Shown here piece by piece: positions 21,733 to 34,511 of a stretch of DNA of 64,000 bases (the first letter of the stretch is position 1; the number at the start of each line of letters is the position of its first letter). The DNA comes from Entrophospora sp. SA101 (taxonomy: Eukaryota; Glomeromycota; Glomeromycetes; Entrophosporales; Entrophosporaceae). The notes beneath the pieces were generated by a model. The model had not been told where the DNA came from, did not search any database, and saw nothing but the letters and a program-made list of their open reading frames with translations. Where the stretch lies: NCBI GenBank assembly GCA_958430865.1, contig CAUDNR010004245.1, positions 1 through 64,000 on the forward strand, given 5' to 3'. Made by a program: the position numbers and the translations under genes.

Positions 21733-22188
21733 ATGGAGTCAAAATCTTTTAAATTCTTAACACTTGCTCTTATAATTATTACGATTTTCTCAAATATTTT
21801 TATCAATGCATCACCAATTCTTTCAGAAAAACGTAAAGTAGGCGATGTTGCTTTTGCAACATTTGATAACGGTGGTAGTACAGGGAAATGTTCTGGTGAA
21901 TTCCACTTTACACAGATTACACCAGACACTACACGTATAACTGGACAATTTAATACTGGGTTTACAAGTACAATTCAAAGTGATTATACATTTATCATTG
22001 TTGACAAAAACGGTGTTACAAAATTTGATTTTACTAAAATAATTAGAAGTATGTTGTTTTTTTATCCTCCCGGAACCGCTGTAATCCAATTTGATCCAAA
22101 ACTCCAAACCAATAGCCTAGTAGGCCTTTTTTTCGTTGTAAAACTTAAAGGCACAGAAACCGGCAGAGCCCAAATCAAAGGTGTATAA
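21733..22188 (+). CDS. Small secreted protein with KR maturation site
   Basis: A 151-residue single-exon protein. Residues 1-27 are a clear signal peptide (hydrophobic core LTLALIIITIFSNIFI, then A-S). It is followed by a short propeptide ending L-S-E-K-R, a Kex2-type dibasic site. The mature part (about 115 residues) begins KVGDVAFATFDNGGSTGKC and is predicted mostly beta: alternating polar/hydrophobic strands, one Cys, no transmembrane segment. It therefore likely enters the secretory pathway and is released. The TATA box and the A-rich leader support expression. Function is unknown; small secreted Kex2-processed proteins of this kind are candidate effectors or wall proteins in mycorrhizal fungi, which is inference only. 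Confidence 0.8.
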   Translation: MESKSFKFLTLALIIITIFSNIFINASPILSEKRKVGDVAFATFDNGGSTGKCSGEFHFTQITPDTTRITGQFNTGFTSTIQSDYTFIIVDKNGVTKFDFTKIIRSMLFFYPPGTAVIQFDPKLQTNSLVGLFFVVKLKGTETGRAQIKGV

Positions 22189-22514
22189 CCAATTTAAATA
22201 ATTAGTTGTTATTATTTATTACGTGTAATGTAATTTTATGATAATTTTAATGTATTAATAATATTATTAATATAATACTTTCTTGAGAATTAAATCATGT
22301 TAATAATAATGTTGTTCGATTAAAAGGAATTTGTGCCCTTTTTTTTTTATTTATAATAAAATTCAGGAAGATCTTTTGATTAGCAAAAATATTTATTTAT
22401 TATGATTATTTTTTTTTAACGTAAGAAATCAACGGAATCAATCCGATGCAACATTCAATGTCGATTTCAGGGTTAATTGCTGATTATTTTTAAAATGATT
22501 TAATGTCTTTTTGG

Positions 22515-22520
22515 TATAAA
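22515..22520 (+). promoter_or_regulatory. TATA box of the small gene at 22570
   Basis: TATAAA in the context GGTATAAAAAGG, 55 bp upstream of the chosen ATG. The short distance argues for the start at 22570 and not the upstream in-frame non-ATG codons. Confidence 0.5.
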
Positions 22521-22569
22521 AAGGAATTTGCAGTTTCACATCAAATTTTTATCCAAGATTTCAACAAAA

Positions 22570-22929
22570 ATGATTCTCCTTAAAGAAAAAGTGAAATCTT
22601 TAAGAAATAAAGAGAGTGAACGGGCACGCAACAACAACAACAATATTAATATGATAATGTCACCCAGAAATCAAGGTGATTATCTAGTTGTTTATGGTGG
22701 TATGTATAAATATAAGGTATTTGTAATTGCCAAGTATGCGACTATCTCATGTAGAGGTTATATCCATCTATTACACGATTATCCAAATATCAAATTGGGT
22801 GAACAGACTGTATACCCATCCAGATACCGGTTTTTTCTTACAAGATATCCGCGATTATCCAATAAATTTTATTTATCAGGCAGGTCCTGTGTAATCACTG
22901 ACAGAAATAAACAAACTTATTTTTTGTAA
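22570..22929 (+). CDS. Hypothetical protein, 119 residues
   Basis: Single-exon frame starting MILLKEKVKSL after ACAAAA. It has a basic N-terminus, a short poly-Asn run, then a compact mixed region (GDYLVVYGGMYKYKVFVIAK, RYRFFLTRYPRLSNKFYLSG) rich in Tyr and aromatic residues, ending NKQTYFL. No signal peptide, no transmembrane helix and no known motif seen. The TATA box 55 bp upstream and the clean stop make it a credible expressed gene, but no function can be assigned. Confidence 0.55.
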   Translation: MILLKEKVKSLRNKESERARNNNNNINMIMSPRNQGDYLVVYGGMYKYKVFVIAKYATISCRGYIHLLHDYPNIKLGEQTVYPSRYRFFLTRYPRLSNKFYLSGRSCVITDRNKQTYFL

Positions 22930-24942
22930 CTTTATATTATAATCATGTGATACAATAAAGTTTATCGTTTAATATATTTGAATTAAAGAAAAAAAAATTT
23001 TTTTTTCTGCCAGTAATACGTCGGACCTACCTGATAGCGAGAACAAAACGCGCATCAAAAAAATAATGAATACGTACGAGAAAATTGCTTGTTACACACT
23101 ATCGCAAAGAAAAGCGAGCCTTGGCTTGAGAACAAATTTTCGACTTGATAAAATAAAACCTAAAAACCGTTCACTGGCTGGTAAAGGCTTATTTAACCTG
23201 ATCCATTCAATTTATCAATTATTTCGCTCTCCCACATAATAATGGTTATAATAATAATAACAATAACAACAATAACAGTAATAATTGTCATACAATAAAT
23301 ACGAATTCAATAAATATTAAATACATTTCAAAATTGGCTTTATTACTCATAGTATCATATATTTGTTACAAATTCATGTTTCTCGGGATTATGAAACATT
23401 ATAAAAACCTACCAAATAATGGCCACCAGCCACTAAAAGACAATTCTTTTCGATAAACTGGAAGAATGTCAAGAAACCAGTAATAAAAAAAGAAAACGGA
23501 TAATCGAACAAAAATTTGGAACAGAAGATAAGGAAGATTTAAAAATTCATAAATTAATGTTAGGATCATCCAGTGATCAAAGAAATGGGCATTAAAAGGA
23601 ATTCAAAAGGGTATCGGCCTACAGTTCTTCTTTTACTGAGAGAAAAGAGAGACTGACAAGAGAAAAGCAAGGAAGGATCAACTCTAGGTCAAGAGGATCG
23701 AAAGAAATACAAAAACAAAATTTATATAAAGAGAAGCGATGAAAAATGTGAACGATATAACAATATAACAATGCAACAATAAAACAATGTAAAAACTTAG
23801 CGGATTTCCAAGAAAAGCCTAAAAGGAGTTCCAACTGAAGAAATAAGTACATAAAAATATTAATAAAATGAAAATAAAGAAAATGACAACAAAATAATAA
23901 TAAAATAATCCCGAGAACATTTCAAAATTAAAGGAAAGAAAGAAAAAATTGATGACAACAAATTTCATGAGAAAAGAAAAGCAAAGAAAAATAACAACAT
24001 ATCATATGTATATATATTAATAAAATGGTACTTTCTAGAAGGATCTGCTTTTTTTTTTAATATATCTCATATGGATACAGTTAGAACTAACTCGTCACGA
24101 CGATGTTTAATAAAAATGAATATACATGATTACTTTGGTTAGAGTTCTGACTGTATTAGAGAGATTAGCAACACTATTCCCTTCTTTGATGGTAAAATTA
24201 ACTGTTAAGGCCGTGTAGATTTTTAATTATTATTATATGGACAGTGAGTGAGTGAACTGTGCCCCAAAGGATTAATTGTCCTCGTGCCAAATGAGGGAAA
24301 AATAACTCCTGTTCTTAAATAAGTTATAAACTCGATAAGTCGGACGCACCAATCAATTGTTTAAAGCACTTGATAATATAAATAAATAAATGACCGATTT
24401 ACCAAGTTTATTGATATTATATATATTAATACTTATCAGGTAGGTCCCATGAACATATTTTTTCCCAAAACAATAAATAACGACGAATTTTAAAACTTGA
24501 CTATTTGTCCATCATCGGCAAATTGGCAAGTCTATTCGACATACAAGCCATGTTTATTTGTTAGTTTTTTTGTGTGAACATAAAAACAACAAAAACGCAC
24601 CATGTTCGAACAATAGTTATTATCCGAGTTAACATTAAATCACGCATAAAACAAGTCGATTTTGTTATGAGAAACAACTTTTACTTGGCATGCGAGGCTT
24701 GGTTTTTTCAAATTTTATGGTTGAACGAATGATGATGATTATTGTTATTATTATTATTATTATTATTAATATATAGATATCAAAATTATTTGACATTAAT
24801 AGAAGATAGTTTATTACTAATACTAATATGTCTGATTTGTTTGGACAAGTCACGTGATAAATACGACAATTATTAATAAAATTTTTCTTATTATTATTAT
24901 TATTATATTATTACATCAAAAAAATTATATATATACTTAATC
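22930..24942. other. Intergenic region upstream of the polymerase eta gene
   Basis: AT-rich with no supportable gene. 23460-23960 is markedly purine-rich (GA/AA words) on the plus strand. ATT microsatellites occur at 24740-24770 and 24890-24912, the latter close to the start of the polymerase gene. Confidence 0.45.
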
Positions 24943-27106
24943 ATGTCAAAGGAGCAAACCATCATCCACTCAGTCCTCAAAAAACGTACAATAATTCATA
25001 TTGATATGGATTGCTTTTACTGTCAGGTTGGTAAGTAAAAATGCTTTTTTAATTTTTATAATAATATAATTCGCGACTTTCTCAATATACAGTATTTAAT
25101 TTATATTTTGAAAATTTTAAAATTATAGAACAAGTAAGGCTAGGAATTCCTTCAACTTTGCCGGTAGCTGTACGACAATGGTCTGCTTTAATTGCAGGTT
25201 TAATATAATAATAATTGTATATTTTTATTATGATTTATATATATATACAGCATATATAATCCAAAATTCATTTTATCCAGTTAATTATGCAGCACGTAAA
25301 GCGGGTATAAAAAAAGTATCCAATATTCAAGACGCACTTAAAATATATCCTGGTAAAAAATAATTTTTAATAATTAATTATTGTTTTAATCAATGCTTTT
25401 GATCATATTTATATCAACTAAAGGTTTGATTACTAAAAAAAACCTTTATAGGATTGAAACTTGTTCATGTCGCAACATATGCGAATGGTGATCCAGAACC
25501 TAAATATCACCCAAATCCAAGTTATGGTACACATAAGGCTTCGTTAGACGTATATAGAAATGCAAGTTTAAGAATTTTTAAAATATTTATGAGATATTGT
25601 AATATTGTACAACGTGCTGGTGTTGATGAAGCTTATCTGGACGTTACAAATATCGTTAATCAAAGAATAATAGAAAGATATCCAAATATTATATTATCTG
25701 AAAATTTAAATGAAGCTCCTCCTCCTCCTATTTTAGATTGGAATGGATTAGGAGTGTTGTATGAAAGTCAAATAAATAATGATATTGAGAATAATAAACA
25801 AAATTTTAGTTTAGATCAATGCTCAAATATTAACGAATCAAAAGGTTGGGATGATATGCAACTTTATGTTGCAGCAGAAATATCAAAAGAAATTAGGGAA
25901 ACTATTTTCAATGAATTGGGATACACATCTTCTGCAGGAATTGCACATAATATGACATTAGCAAAATTATGTTCAGCATTAAATAAACCAAATATGCAGG
26001 TAATGACTTGATATAATAGCATTGCAAATAAATATTTTCATGTACTTAAAACTATTTTTATTTATAAATGGGCGGGGGGGGGGGGGTTTCTTTCTTTACA
26101 GACTATTCTACGGTCAAATCAAACATTAGGTTTTATGCAAAATTTGTCTTTTAAAAAAATTCGTAAACTTGGTGGTAAATTGGGTGCTAAAGTTGGTAAT
26201 ATTTTGAGAATAGAAACTGCAGGAGAATTATGGTTAATGATTTATTCCAAGTGTATTTTTTCTTTAAATATAAAGAAATAATGTTTAATTGGTTGATTGA
26301 TTAATCAATTGTAGGTGCTATTCAGTAAGTGAATTACAAGCAAAATTTGGGATGGAAAATGGTATTTGGCTTTACAATATATGTAGAGGTGTTGATGGTG
26401 AAGAAGGTTAACGTTTATTCTTGATTTCTTTGTTCATATTTAAAAAATATATATATATATATTGATGTATCTTTATTTTATTAGTTGTCCAAAGGAATAT
26501 TTCAAAATCAATGATGGCAGCCAAATCATTTAAACCACCATTAAAAAATTTCTCACAGATTGAACATTGGTGTAAAATTTTAAGCTCTGAATTATATAAA
26601 AGACTTTTAGATGATTATGAAATAAATAATAGATGGCCAAAAACCCTTGCAGTAAATATAAAAAAAATTCTTGATTAATAATCCATTATTTATTTATTGT
26701 ATTAAATATTTAGTTTAATATATATATATATATTTAGATACATTATAAATGTATTAATGATCCAACACCGCATTCTAAATCTTGTCCATTTCCTATTCGA
26801 TCAGAAGTCAATTCACCTGACATGATTTCTAAAAAACTATATGATCTTTTTGGAAATTCAGATAATTTGTTTCCATGTTCAGGATTGTCAGCTTCAGTTG
26901 CGGGTTTAATCAAAGATCAATCTATTGGAACAATGGATATTTCTAAATTTATAACAAAAAATTTGCCAAATAAGAATGTTTTTTCTGGAAGGAACAGTAG
27001 TAATAATAAGAATAAGAATAATAATAATAATAATAGGAATAATAATAATAATAATAATAATAATAGTATGGAATACGGTGCTAAAATTACAGCATTTTTA
27101 TATTGA
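24943..27106 (+). CDS. RAD30: DNA polymerase eta (Y-family translesion polymerase)
   Basis: Eight proposed exons (24943-25030, 25129-25197, 25281-25352, 25452-25999, 26102-26232, 26315-26406, 26485-26651, 26738-27106) join in frame to 511 residues. Motifs of the catalytic palm are intact: IIHIDMDCFYCQVE (metal-binding Asp at about 21), NYAARKAGI, and AGVDEAYLDVT with the second Asp-Glu pair near 135-136. The fingers/thumb-like region and a little-finger domain (KSMMAAKSFKPPLKN) follow. Pol eta inserts bases opposite UV dimers in the nucleus. The proposed last exon ends in an Asn-rich tract (14+ N) and AFLY without the usual UBZ zinc finger or a clear PIP box. Either this copy lacks them or a further 3' exon was missed. 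Intron 4 carries a run of 13 G just upstream of its acceptor. Confidence 0.9.
26074..26086 (+). repeat. Run of 13 G in an intron
   Basis: Homopolymer of G (preceded by GGC) about 15 bases before the acceptor TTTCTTTCTTTACAG of the fourth polymerase eta intron. It stands out in DNA with very few G runs and may vary in length between strains. Confidence 0.8.
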
Positions 27107-29689
27107 TATTACTATATTAACTAATACGGAAACTGTATTATTAAAATTAATATTAATATTGATAAGAAAAATAATCATTTCTATTTACCCGTAATAAAGT
27201 TAATTTATTCTACTGAGTCGTTTCCTCCCAGTTGGTCAGATTATCAATTTTTAATGTCCAGTTTAAGCCATAGCACTAACCTTAGTAATAAATCAGCACT
27301 GCTACCACCGCAAAAGTCCTTCGAATATAGTTGTAGTTTTACATAATAAACAATACAATACAATAATAAACACACCACCTGTCAAAATTATTCAGACAAA
27401 ATTTAACAAACGATGATAAATATGTGATATCCTAGAAAGCTTGACTACAAATATCATTAATCTTTTTATGGTTTTTTTGGTCACCTTTTTTCAAACCTTA
27501 TTGTATCTCGACGTCAAACACGAGTATTTTTTTAATGTATAAACTGGTTAGAATGATCATTGACCCTAAAAAATTTATTTGCTCCCTAAAAAACTATTTT
27601 ACTATTCAACATCCCGTTAAACCAATGGCTCCACCTCAAAACCGATGGGTTTTTGCTAGTATAAAATATTTATAACATTATGATCAAACAAAATCAGCGC
27701 ATATGTAAAGATCCTAATACGCAAACTTGTTAATAAAAAATAGTAATATTTATTAAATCTCTTAATAATTAAATAAATTATTCATTAAATATTTTTCGAA
27801 AAACGACATTACAATTCAAGGATTCTCTTTTTATTTATCAATTTGGGTCATAATAATAACAAATTGAATCTGTCAATTTTTTACAACTCTTACTATGAAC
27901 TTGTGGAATAGTTACTTTGATGATACTCCTGTTAATAACTGGTCTATTTTTCGCTTTCATAAAATTGGATCAATGTTCACAAAAAGCATCCTGAGCAACT
28001 AACTTATGGCAAGACTATGGATGCACTTTTTAAAAGTCTCTATGTGATTATTGAACAAAGTTTGTATCTGCAAAAAATCTGGAAAGCTCAAATACTTTTA
28101 GCCAATTGTCAGGCAAGTATTGTTTGATTATGGGGAATGTCCTCTGTAGTAATCTTTTAGATGACTGTGGTTGTCCACAACAAGGAAGACACAACTTTTC
28201 GTTGTCCTTCTGATGATCTTTTCGACCGTTATGGTTCTTTCAATGCTGAATATTGAATATGTTAAAAGCATTTTATGTTTATGTATTAATAGCATTTTTT
28301 TCCTTTTTTTTGCAAGAACAAAAATCAACGTAATGCAGGAAGCAACATGGATAATCTATGGCTTGATGTTGGGAAAATTCTCCAAGAAAAGATGATTAAT
28401 ACAGGAACAAATATTCGACTTGTATCATGTGATGGTATTCAAATTAATAATGTTGGAAATAAATGAACTCGTGAAAAAGAGAATGAAACATCATCAAAAA
28501 AGTCGGAATATAACTTATTTACTTTTGAAATTCAACTGAGTGAGATTACTAATAGTTATGTTAACTGTATTAGGTCATGAACAATAGTCCTTCTTTGAAT
28601 CAAAATGTAGATGAGCATCAAGGGATAGATGAATTTTCAGAGATCTGGTATCTTCCTTATTCTTTACATTTCTTCTCTACTCATCTAAGGTTCATTTCTT
28701 AACAAATTCTTGGCTTATTGCAGAATCCAGTTGTTGGAAAACTTGTAGATGTTGGTGGAGTTGCTAGATACAATATTAACTTTTTACCTGAGGAAAACGA
28801 ATGTGATCCAATTAAAGACTAGTGCCGTAATCCAAAAAAGGAAAAAGTATGGTTGCAACCATTTTTTATATGCCGTAGATACAATTACTACCATCATCAT
28901 AATTTACGGCACTAGTCTTTATAGTGGATTGAATATGAACATCAATACATTACTGAAAAAATACAATGATGGCATTATTAAAGCAACAACTGGTTATGAT
29001 GTCCATTTGAGCAAAATTGCAGTTATTTTTGTGAGAATCCTATTGCTTGTATAATTTTATTAAGGAATGGCCTTGCCAGTGGATCCAATAAATACATAAT
29101 GCATTGTAAGTACAATACTTTCTATGCTGGTATTTGGAATGATCATACTGACTTTAATTCTATTTTAGTGTACTCACTCTGCTTTCAACTACCAATAAAT
29201 CCCCTTCGCAATGGTGATTTGTTAGAGTATGCTTATCGAAATAGAATTGGAGATGTTTTTCTGGACATAAATAATGTTATTTATATGAAAACGTAAGATA
29301 TTTACTTGGAGTCTTCTATCTCTTGAAAAAATATTCAACGATATATTAATGCAAGCCTTATTGATTATAGTGGGGAAATTGAAAATACAGATTGTAAGGT
29401 TCAATGAGATTATTAGGAAAAAGGTGTGCCATTGGTTGCTCACACAATTCCTTATTAGCAATTAAGGTGGATTACCATGACTGTGAAATTTTATGTCATA
29501 ATTTTTTAAATTAGTTGCATGTTATTTTATTATTATCATAAGATATAAACATAGCAATTGGAAATGTTTTTGGAAGATAAATTACTTTTTTGACATAAAT
29601 TATTTTATAGTTACATTTAACGTTTAATGTATTAGCATATAAATTAAAATAAGTAAATAATGAATTAATTAATTAAATTAAATTATAGT
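27107..29689. other. Decayed, unrecognised coding remnants and repeats
   Basis: Holds the inverted copy of the 18845 repeat (27535-27665), then plus-strand pieces that translate into plausible protein in shifting frames, for example at about 28318-28465 (NMDNLWLDVGKILQEKMINT, TNIRLVSCDGIQI) and 28950-29050, interrupted by stops. This looks like one or more old pseudogenes of a family I cannot name. A MITE is embedded at 28813-28921. Confidence 0.4.
28813..28921. mobile_element. 109-bp MITE
   Basis: Perfect 18-bp terminal inverted repeats TAAAGACTAGTGCCGTAA (28813-28830) and TTACGGCACTAGTCTTTA (28904-28921). The spacer is non-coding. The TA at each end fits a Tc1/mariner-type target site. Confidence 0.75.
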
Positions 29690-30837
29690 TCATAACCTAG
29701 GTTCCATTGCTCCAATGTCAATTTTACATTCATGATTAAAACTATGCCAATACAACATTGCTTGATTGACGCCATAATAGTGAACTGAAGCAGCTGCCAA
29801 GACAAAAAAATGAAATATTTGATGTGATGATGCCTAAAAATAAACAACAAAATTTTATGATTATTAATTTATAATTAAAATAAAATTACAACTACTAATT
29901 TATAATTATAAACAAATTACCCATATATCAAATGTTCCAGGAAACCATCTTTCAGGCACTCTAATTGACAAAAATATTAAAAATATAACAAAAATAAAGA
30001 TCAAATTATTTAACTTGTTATAAAAATTACCTTGCACCATAAATTAAAGCACCAACAACATATAATGCGCCCATTAATAGTAACCATTTTAAAGATATTA
30101 CATCAAAGCAAAGTCCAGGCTGTTTTAAAAGAAATGTTGATATTTATGTATTTTAAATACAATTATTATAATTATCACAAGTAAATAATAATGATAACAA
30201 TTACCCCATACAATATCAAAGCATGAGCCAAAGGAACTATGGCGCTTAAACCCATTGATAAAAACATTCCTGTACGAAACCATCTAAATTCAGGTGATCT
30301 AAATTTGCTGGCAACTGCGACTGAAATCTAAAATTGATTAATCAATGAAAAAATAAATTATTATTATTATTGATAATGATGAATTAATTATTGAACGTAG
30401 TTGGAGGCAGTTTTATCTATCATTCACATACAGTTGCAGCGCCAAATATTGAAATTGATGTAAGATAAATGATTTGTAATAAACCATTACAATAAAATCC
30501 TAATAAATCAATTAAATTTATTGTAAATAATAATGAACAAATGATAATAATTAATTAATCAAAAGTTAATCAATTGATCGTAAATATTAAATTACCATAA
30601 TAAATCATTGGATAAAATGACCCTCTAGAAAATAAATAATAATTTCAATTAATATTATGATTATAGTTATAATAAAAAACAAATATTAGTTACTTACACG
30701 ATTAGTGTGACAATTCCAACATAATCACATCTATTCCAATTAGCACAAACCTAAAATTAAAATATCAATTAATGAAAACTTATCAATGTGATATAATATA
30801 TAACTCAATCAACCAATCAACCAATAAATCAACCAAT

Positions 30838-30869
<32 letters not shown>

Positions 30870-31561
30870 AAATCAATAGATTCGCTGTAAACTCACTCTT
30901 TCAGAATGGCAACATAGAGCATGGAAAGTCGAAGAGAAACCTAAACAAATCATTGCACCCAATAAAAAAGTATAAAAAACAAGAAAATCCCATATCTTAA
31001 TATTTGGTTGACTTGACAATACGGAAAAATATGTTACAAATCCAAGAATTATAAATATTAAAGTTCCAATCAAGTGTGACCAAATATTAACTAATAAATA
31101 AAATAAAATAAAATAAAATAATTTTAGAAACGAATATAATTCATGCGTGATTTTATAAACATACATTAAATATATTACATACCACTTTCATTATGAAGAT
31201 AAAATAGTGACTTTGCACATTTTATATAAGAAAGTGTTGGTCTACGATATCCTAAAATAGATGATTATAATTAGATACGACATAATTAGATATTCTTTAT
31301 AATATTTGATTACTTACCTCTTAGAATGTCTTTGTTATCTTGTAGCCATGCGGGTAAATCACCAAAATTACACGTAAGCGAAAGTTTTGCAGCTGTTGTA
31401 TCAATCGTGGTTGTGGAATATGTTGTATTGGTTGAATCAAATTTTTTAGAATTTTGATCCGATTCAATCGATCTGGTTTCTTCTGATATTGATGTTTCTG
31501 ATGAAGAAGATGTTATAGATGGTTTTCTCCGAGATGGTGACATTTTACGTCGAGAAAGCAT
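29690..31561 (-). CDS. PAQR / adiponectin-receptor-like seven-transmembrane protein
   Basis: Ten proposed exons (31561-31318, 31251-31183, 31090-30897, 30750-30698, 30624-30596, 30499-30432, 30327-30205, 30119-30031, 29960-29921, 29833-29690) join in frame to 350 residues. A Ser/Thr-rich cytosolic N-terminus precedes the family signatures: LHNESVNIWSHLIG at the start of TM1, a conserved Ser-His region SSTFHALCCHSE after TM2, and SSHQIFHFFVLAAASVHYYG around TM7 with the paired His. These Ser, Asp and His residues form the zinc-binding, ceramidase-like site of the family. Fungal members (Izh-type) affect membrane sterol/lipid and zinc homeostasis. Seven hydrophobic segments are visible, so it is an integral membrane protein. 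Gene structure is well supported by phase agreement at every junction. Confidence 0.9.
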
Positions 31562-32607
31562 TTGATTATTAATTAATTATTATTATTGAGTAAATTTATT
31601 ATTAAAGGAATATGTGAATTTATGAAATTCAAATCAGCCAATCAAAATTCCATATTCAAACACCGCCAAAGTCTTACACTATTACTATTACTATTTACAT
31701 ACATGCAACCAAATTATTTACACGTGTCCGCCCGCTAACATGCCATTTTTTTTATTTTCCACTATATACTGTACTACCCCTAGATTAGTATAGTTGACTT
31801 GTAGATCTTTATCATTCTTTAACATTAAAAGTTACAACGTTAATAATAAAAATTCGGTTTCGAGTGGAATCAAGTACAGCTTCAAATTGATACAAGAATC
31901 TACTCTCAAGTAGGAGAAGTAGCAGAGAAATAATCTTATTTAATATTTAAAATAAAATATCTAACAATTTAGCACGACTTTAAACATACTAGTTATACGA
32001 TTTTTTTCTATAATTATTTGTAATCGAGATTTTCTCGAATATTTATTTGAAAATTAAACAATCTGTTTTGAAGTTGAGTAAAAAGTTGATATTCTTGATC
32101 AGTAAATGTAATTTGAATTCTGGTTGAAGTCTGGGAAAGTTTATTTATTTATTTTATCTACTGGAGAGTGCAAATTTGAATCTTTATAAATTGCAATGAT
32201 TTCTGTCAAAATCAATTAAGGCAGAACAATAACTTTCAGATTCAAAAGGGAAATGTAATTCCTGGTATTGTTGAAAAAAACATCTCAGAATAGAAAACCT
32301 TGCATGGATGAATGGATAAAGTATTCGATTTGCACTTAGTCTTTCAAACCTTGTTCTTATTTGCAACTTAGACCCTTGAATATACCCCAGTGAACGTTGG
32401 TTCAACAAAGTTGCTCATTCTATTTATTATTATTATATATAGTTGTATATGTTATGTACTGTCTATCAGAAAATATTATTATAAATCTTCTTCCGTTAGT
32501 TAATATTAATTAATATTAAAAAAAAAAAGGATATTTTTCGTATTACATTGATCTTGACAACCAATAAAAATTTCAAAATATTTCGATTATTTTTTACAAT
32601 CAATAAG
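31562..32607. other. Divergent intergenic region between PAQR and S13
   Basis: Should contain the promoters of the PAQR gene (minus) and the mitochondrial S13 gene (plus). AT-rich. A 74-codon minus frame at 32184-32408 is unrecognised and unsupported by any motif. Confidence 0.4.
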
Positions 32608-33081
32608 ATGCTCCATCTTCTTGGAGTCAATTTACCTGAAAATAAATTAGTCAGAGTAAATAAATATTTCATCAATAATTAATTATCAATAATTTAATTC
32701 TTACTTAACGCATACGTTGGATTATTTTATACAAAAAAAAAAATTTTTTTTTATTAGATTGCATTAACATACTTTTATGGAATTGGTGATATAACAGCTA
32801 ATAAAATATGTAGTAAATTTTCCATTCATAAAGCATGTAAATTGTCAGAATTATCGGAATCACAGATAAATCAAATATCTTTAGAATTATCAAACATGAA
32901 AATTGAGAGTGATTTGAGACGCGAAACAAGGAATAATATTATACATCATAGAACCATTGGTTCTTATAAAGGTAAAAGACATGCTATGGGTTATCCTGTT
33001 AGAGGTCAACGTACTAGAACAAATGCACGAACTGCCAGAAAATTAAATGGCAGATGGTTAAAGAAAGAATATAGCACGTAA
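32608..33081 (+). CDS. SWS2: Mitochondrial ribosomal protein S13 (uS13m)
   Basis: Two exons, 32608-32655 and 32758-33081, give a 123-residue protein of normal length for bacterial-type S13. It starts MLHLLGVNLPENKLVRIALT and has the helix-hairpin region YFYGIGDITANKICS, then RRETRNNIIHHRTIGSYKGK, RHAMGYPVRGQRTRTNARTA and a basic C-terminus. These are the S13 hallmarks for contact with 16S-like rRNA in the small-subunit head. The bacterial-type sequence in a spliced nuclear gene indicates the mitochondrial ribosome (yeast counterpart Sws2). No obvious cleaved presequence; the N-terminus matches S13 directly. Confidence 0.93.
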
Positions 33082-34511
33082 GGTCTAATTCAATCAATTG
33101 ATCATAAATTTGCTCTGTATATACTTACTAATGCTAAATCCCATTTTTATTATTATCATCAGAATTTCAACATCTAACTGCAATAAAAATTCGATAAAAG
33201 CTTCATCCATTTTATCCATATTTAATAATCCATTTAAAAACCTGTTTCACTCATATTAATAATAATAAAACAACATAATCTTTGACAACAATGAATAGAT
33301 ATGAAATAATATAAAATAAACAATATTCAGTTCAATTAAAAACCTTTTGACTCTTTAATTTCCTTTTCTCCCCCCCATCCTCCAATATAATTAGAATTAA
33401 TGTTAGATCCAAAATCAATAACCAATTTATCTGATATATCTGCACATCTGAGTAGTATATGTTGTAAATCTACCCGTTGATACACTTGTACTAAGTTCAC
33501 CATTCATCTGCCATAAGTTAGATTACTAGTATATTTCAATTACTACCATCACCACTAATAATAATAATAATAATAATAGGAGAATATAAATTATTATAAA
33601 AAATCAAATAAGAAAACAACACAATAATCAATTGTCAAAACTTTGAAAACACTTCCGCCTGTTTCTTTAGAATATGGCAAAGATTGCTCAAAGTCTTGCA
33701 TCATTTTGAATTCATAAACAAACTTGAACTTTTTAATAATTAGCAATGGTCAGTAATCAATAATCAATAATCAAAAAAGAACCTTCAAGGTTTGTGCTGT
33801 GTGTGTAAATGATAATGATAATAAAGAATTCCAACACAATGTGAATTTTTATTAATATTAATACTGTAAAATATTAATGTAGCATGGATCCTATTTTACA
33901 ACAATTATTATAAATTAAGACAATTACTTTTCGCAACATCAATATAAATATAAGTTATATAAGCTGTATCTTTCAACAATACGTTTGAGATTTGGGAATC
34001 AATGAATGCATTAATAACCTATTTAAACGTTATCGTGACAGGCATTTTGCTTTTTAAATTTAAATAAAAACATACAATCGTAAAATTTATAAATATATAT
34101 ATATGAAGAAAAGTAAATATGGGAGTTCTATTCTATATATGAAAAAGCAATATATTTATTAAAATTGTGATTGCTCATTAATGGTTCCAAAATGAGAAGG
34201 GTTTGCCGAGTTGCATGAATTCTTCCAAGTTTTCCCAAACCAGATCAAGACATGTTTTTAATGATCCAGCTTATAACAATAGATGGTAGATCATCAAACG
34301 CCTTAAAGAAGAACCTGATCCGATGAAAAAATAATTAGAAAGGATAAAAAAAATTGTAAATTGTCAATAACTCAAATTGATTATGACATTCGTGAACAAA
34401 GAATCCATTCAGAAAACCTTTAGGTTTTCTAGTCAATAAAATTTTTATTAAAAGTTATTTATAATATACATATTTAAATGTAAAAGATAAGTTAGAAAAT
34501 AAATAAAACAG
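33082..34511. other. Intergenic region downstream of S13
   Basis: AT-rich; no gene, RNA or transposon end recognised. ATA/AAT microsatellite at 33555-33580. Confidence 0.4.

Noticed and set aside
26976..27194. Ile-rich ORF
   Set aside because: Out-of-frame reading of the AAT/poly-Asn repeat at the end of the polymerase eta gene.
18845..27665. A single 8.8-kb transposon bounded by the facing repeats
   Set aside because: The interval contains a spliced housekeeping gene and no transposase; solo repeat copies are the simpler explanation.
32184..32408. 74-residue minus-strand protein between PAQR and S13
   Set aside because: No motif, no splice partners and no start context beyond chance for this composition.
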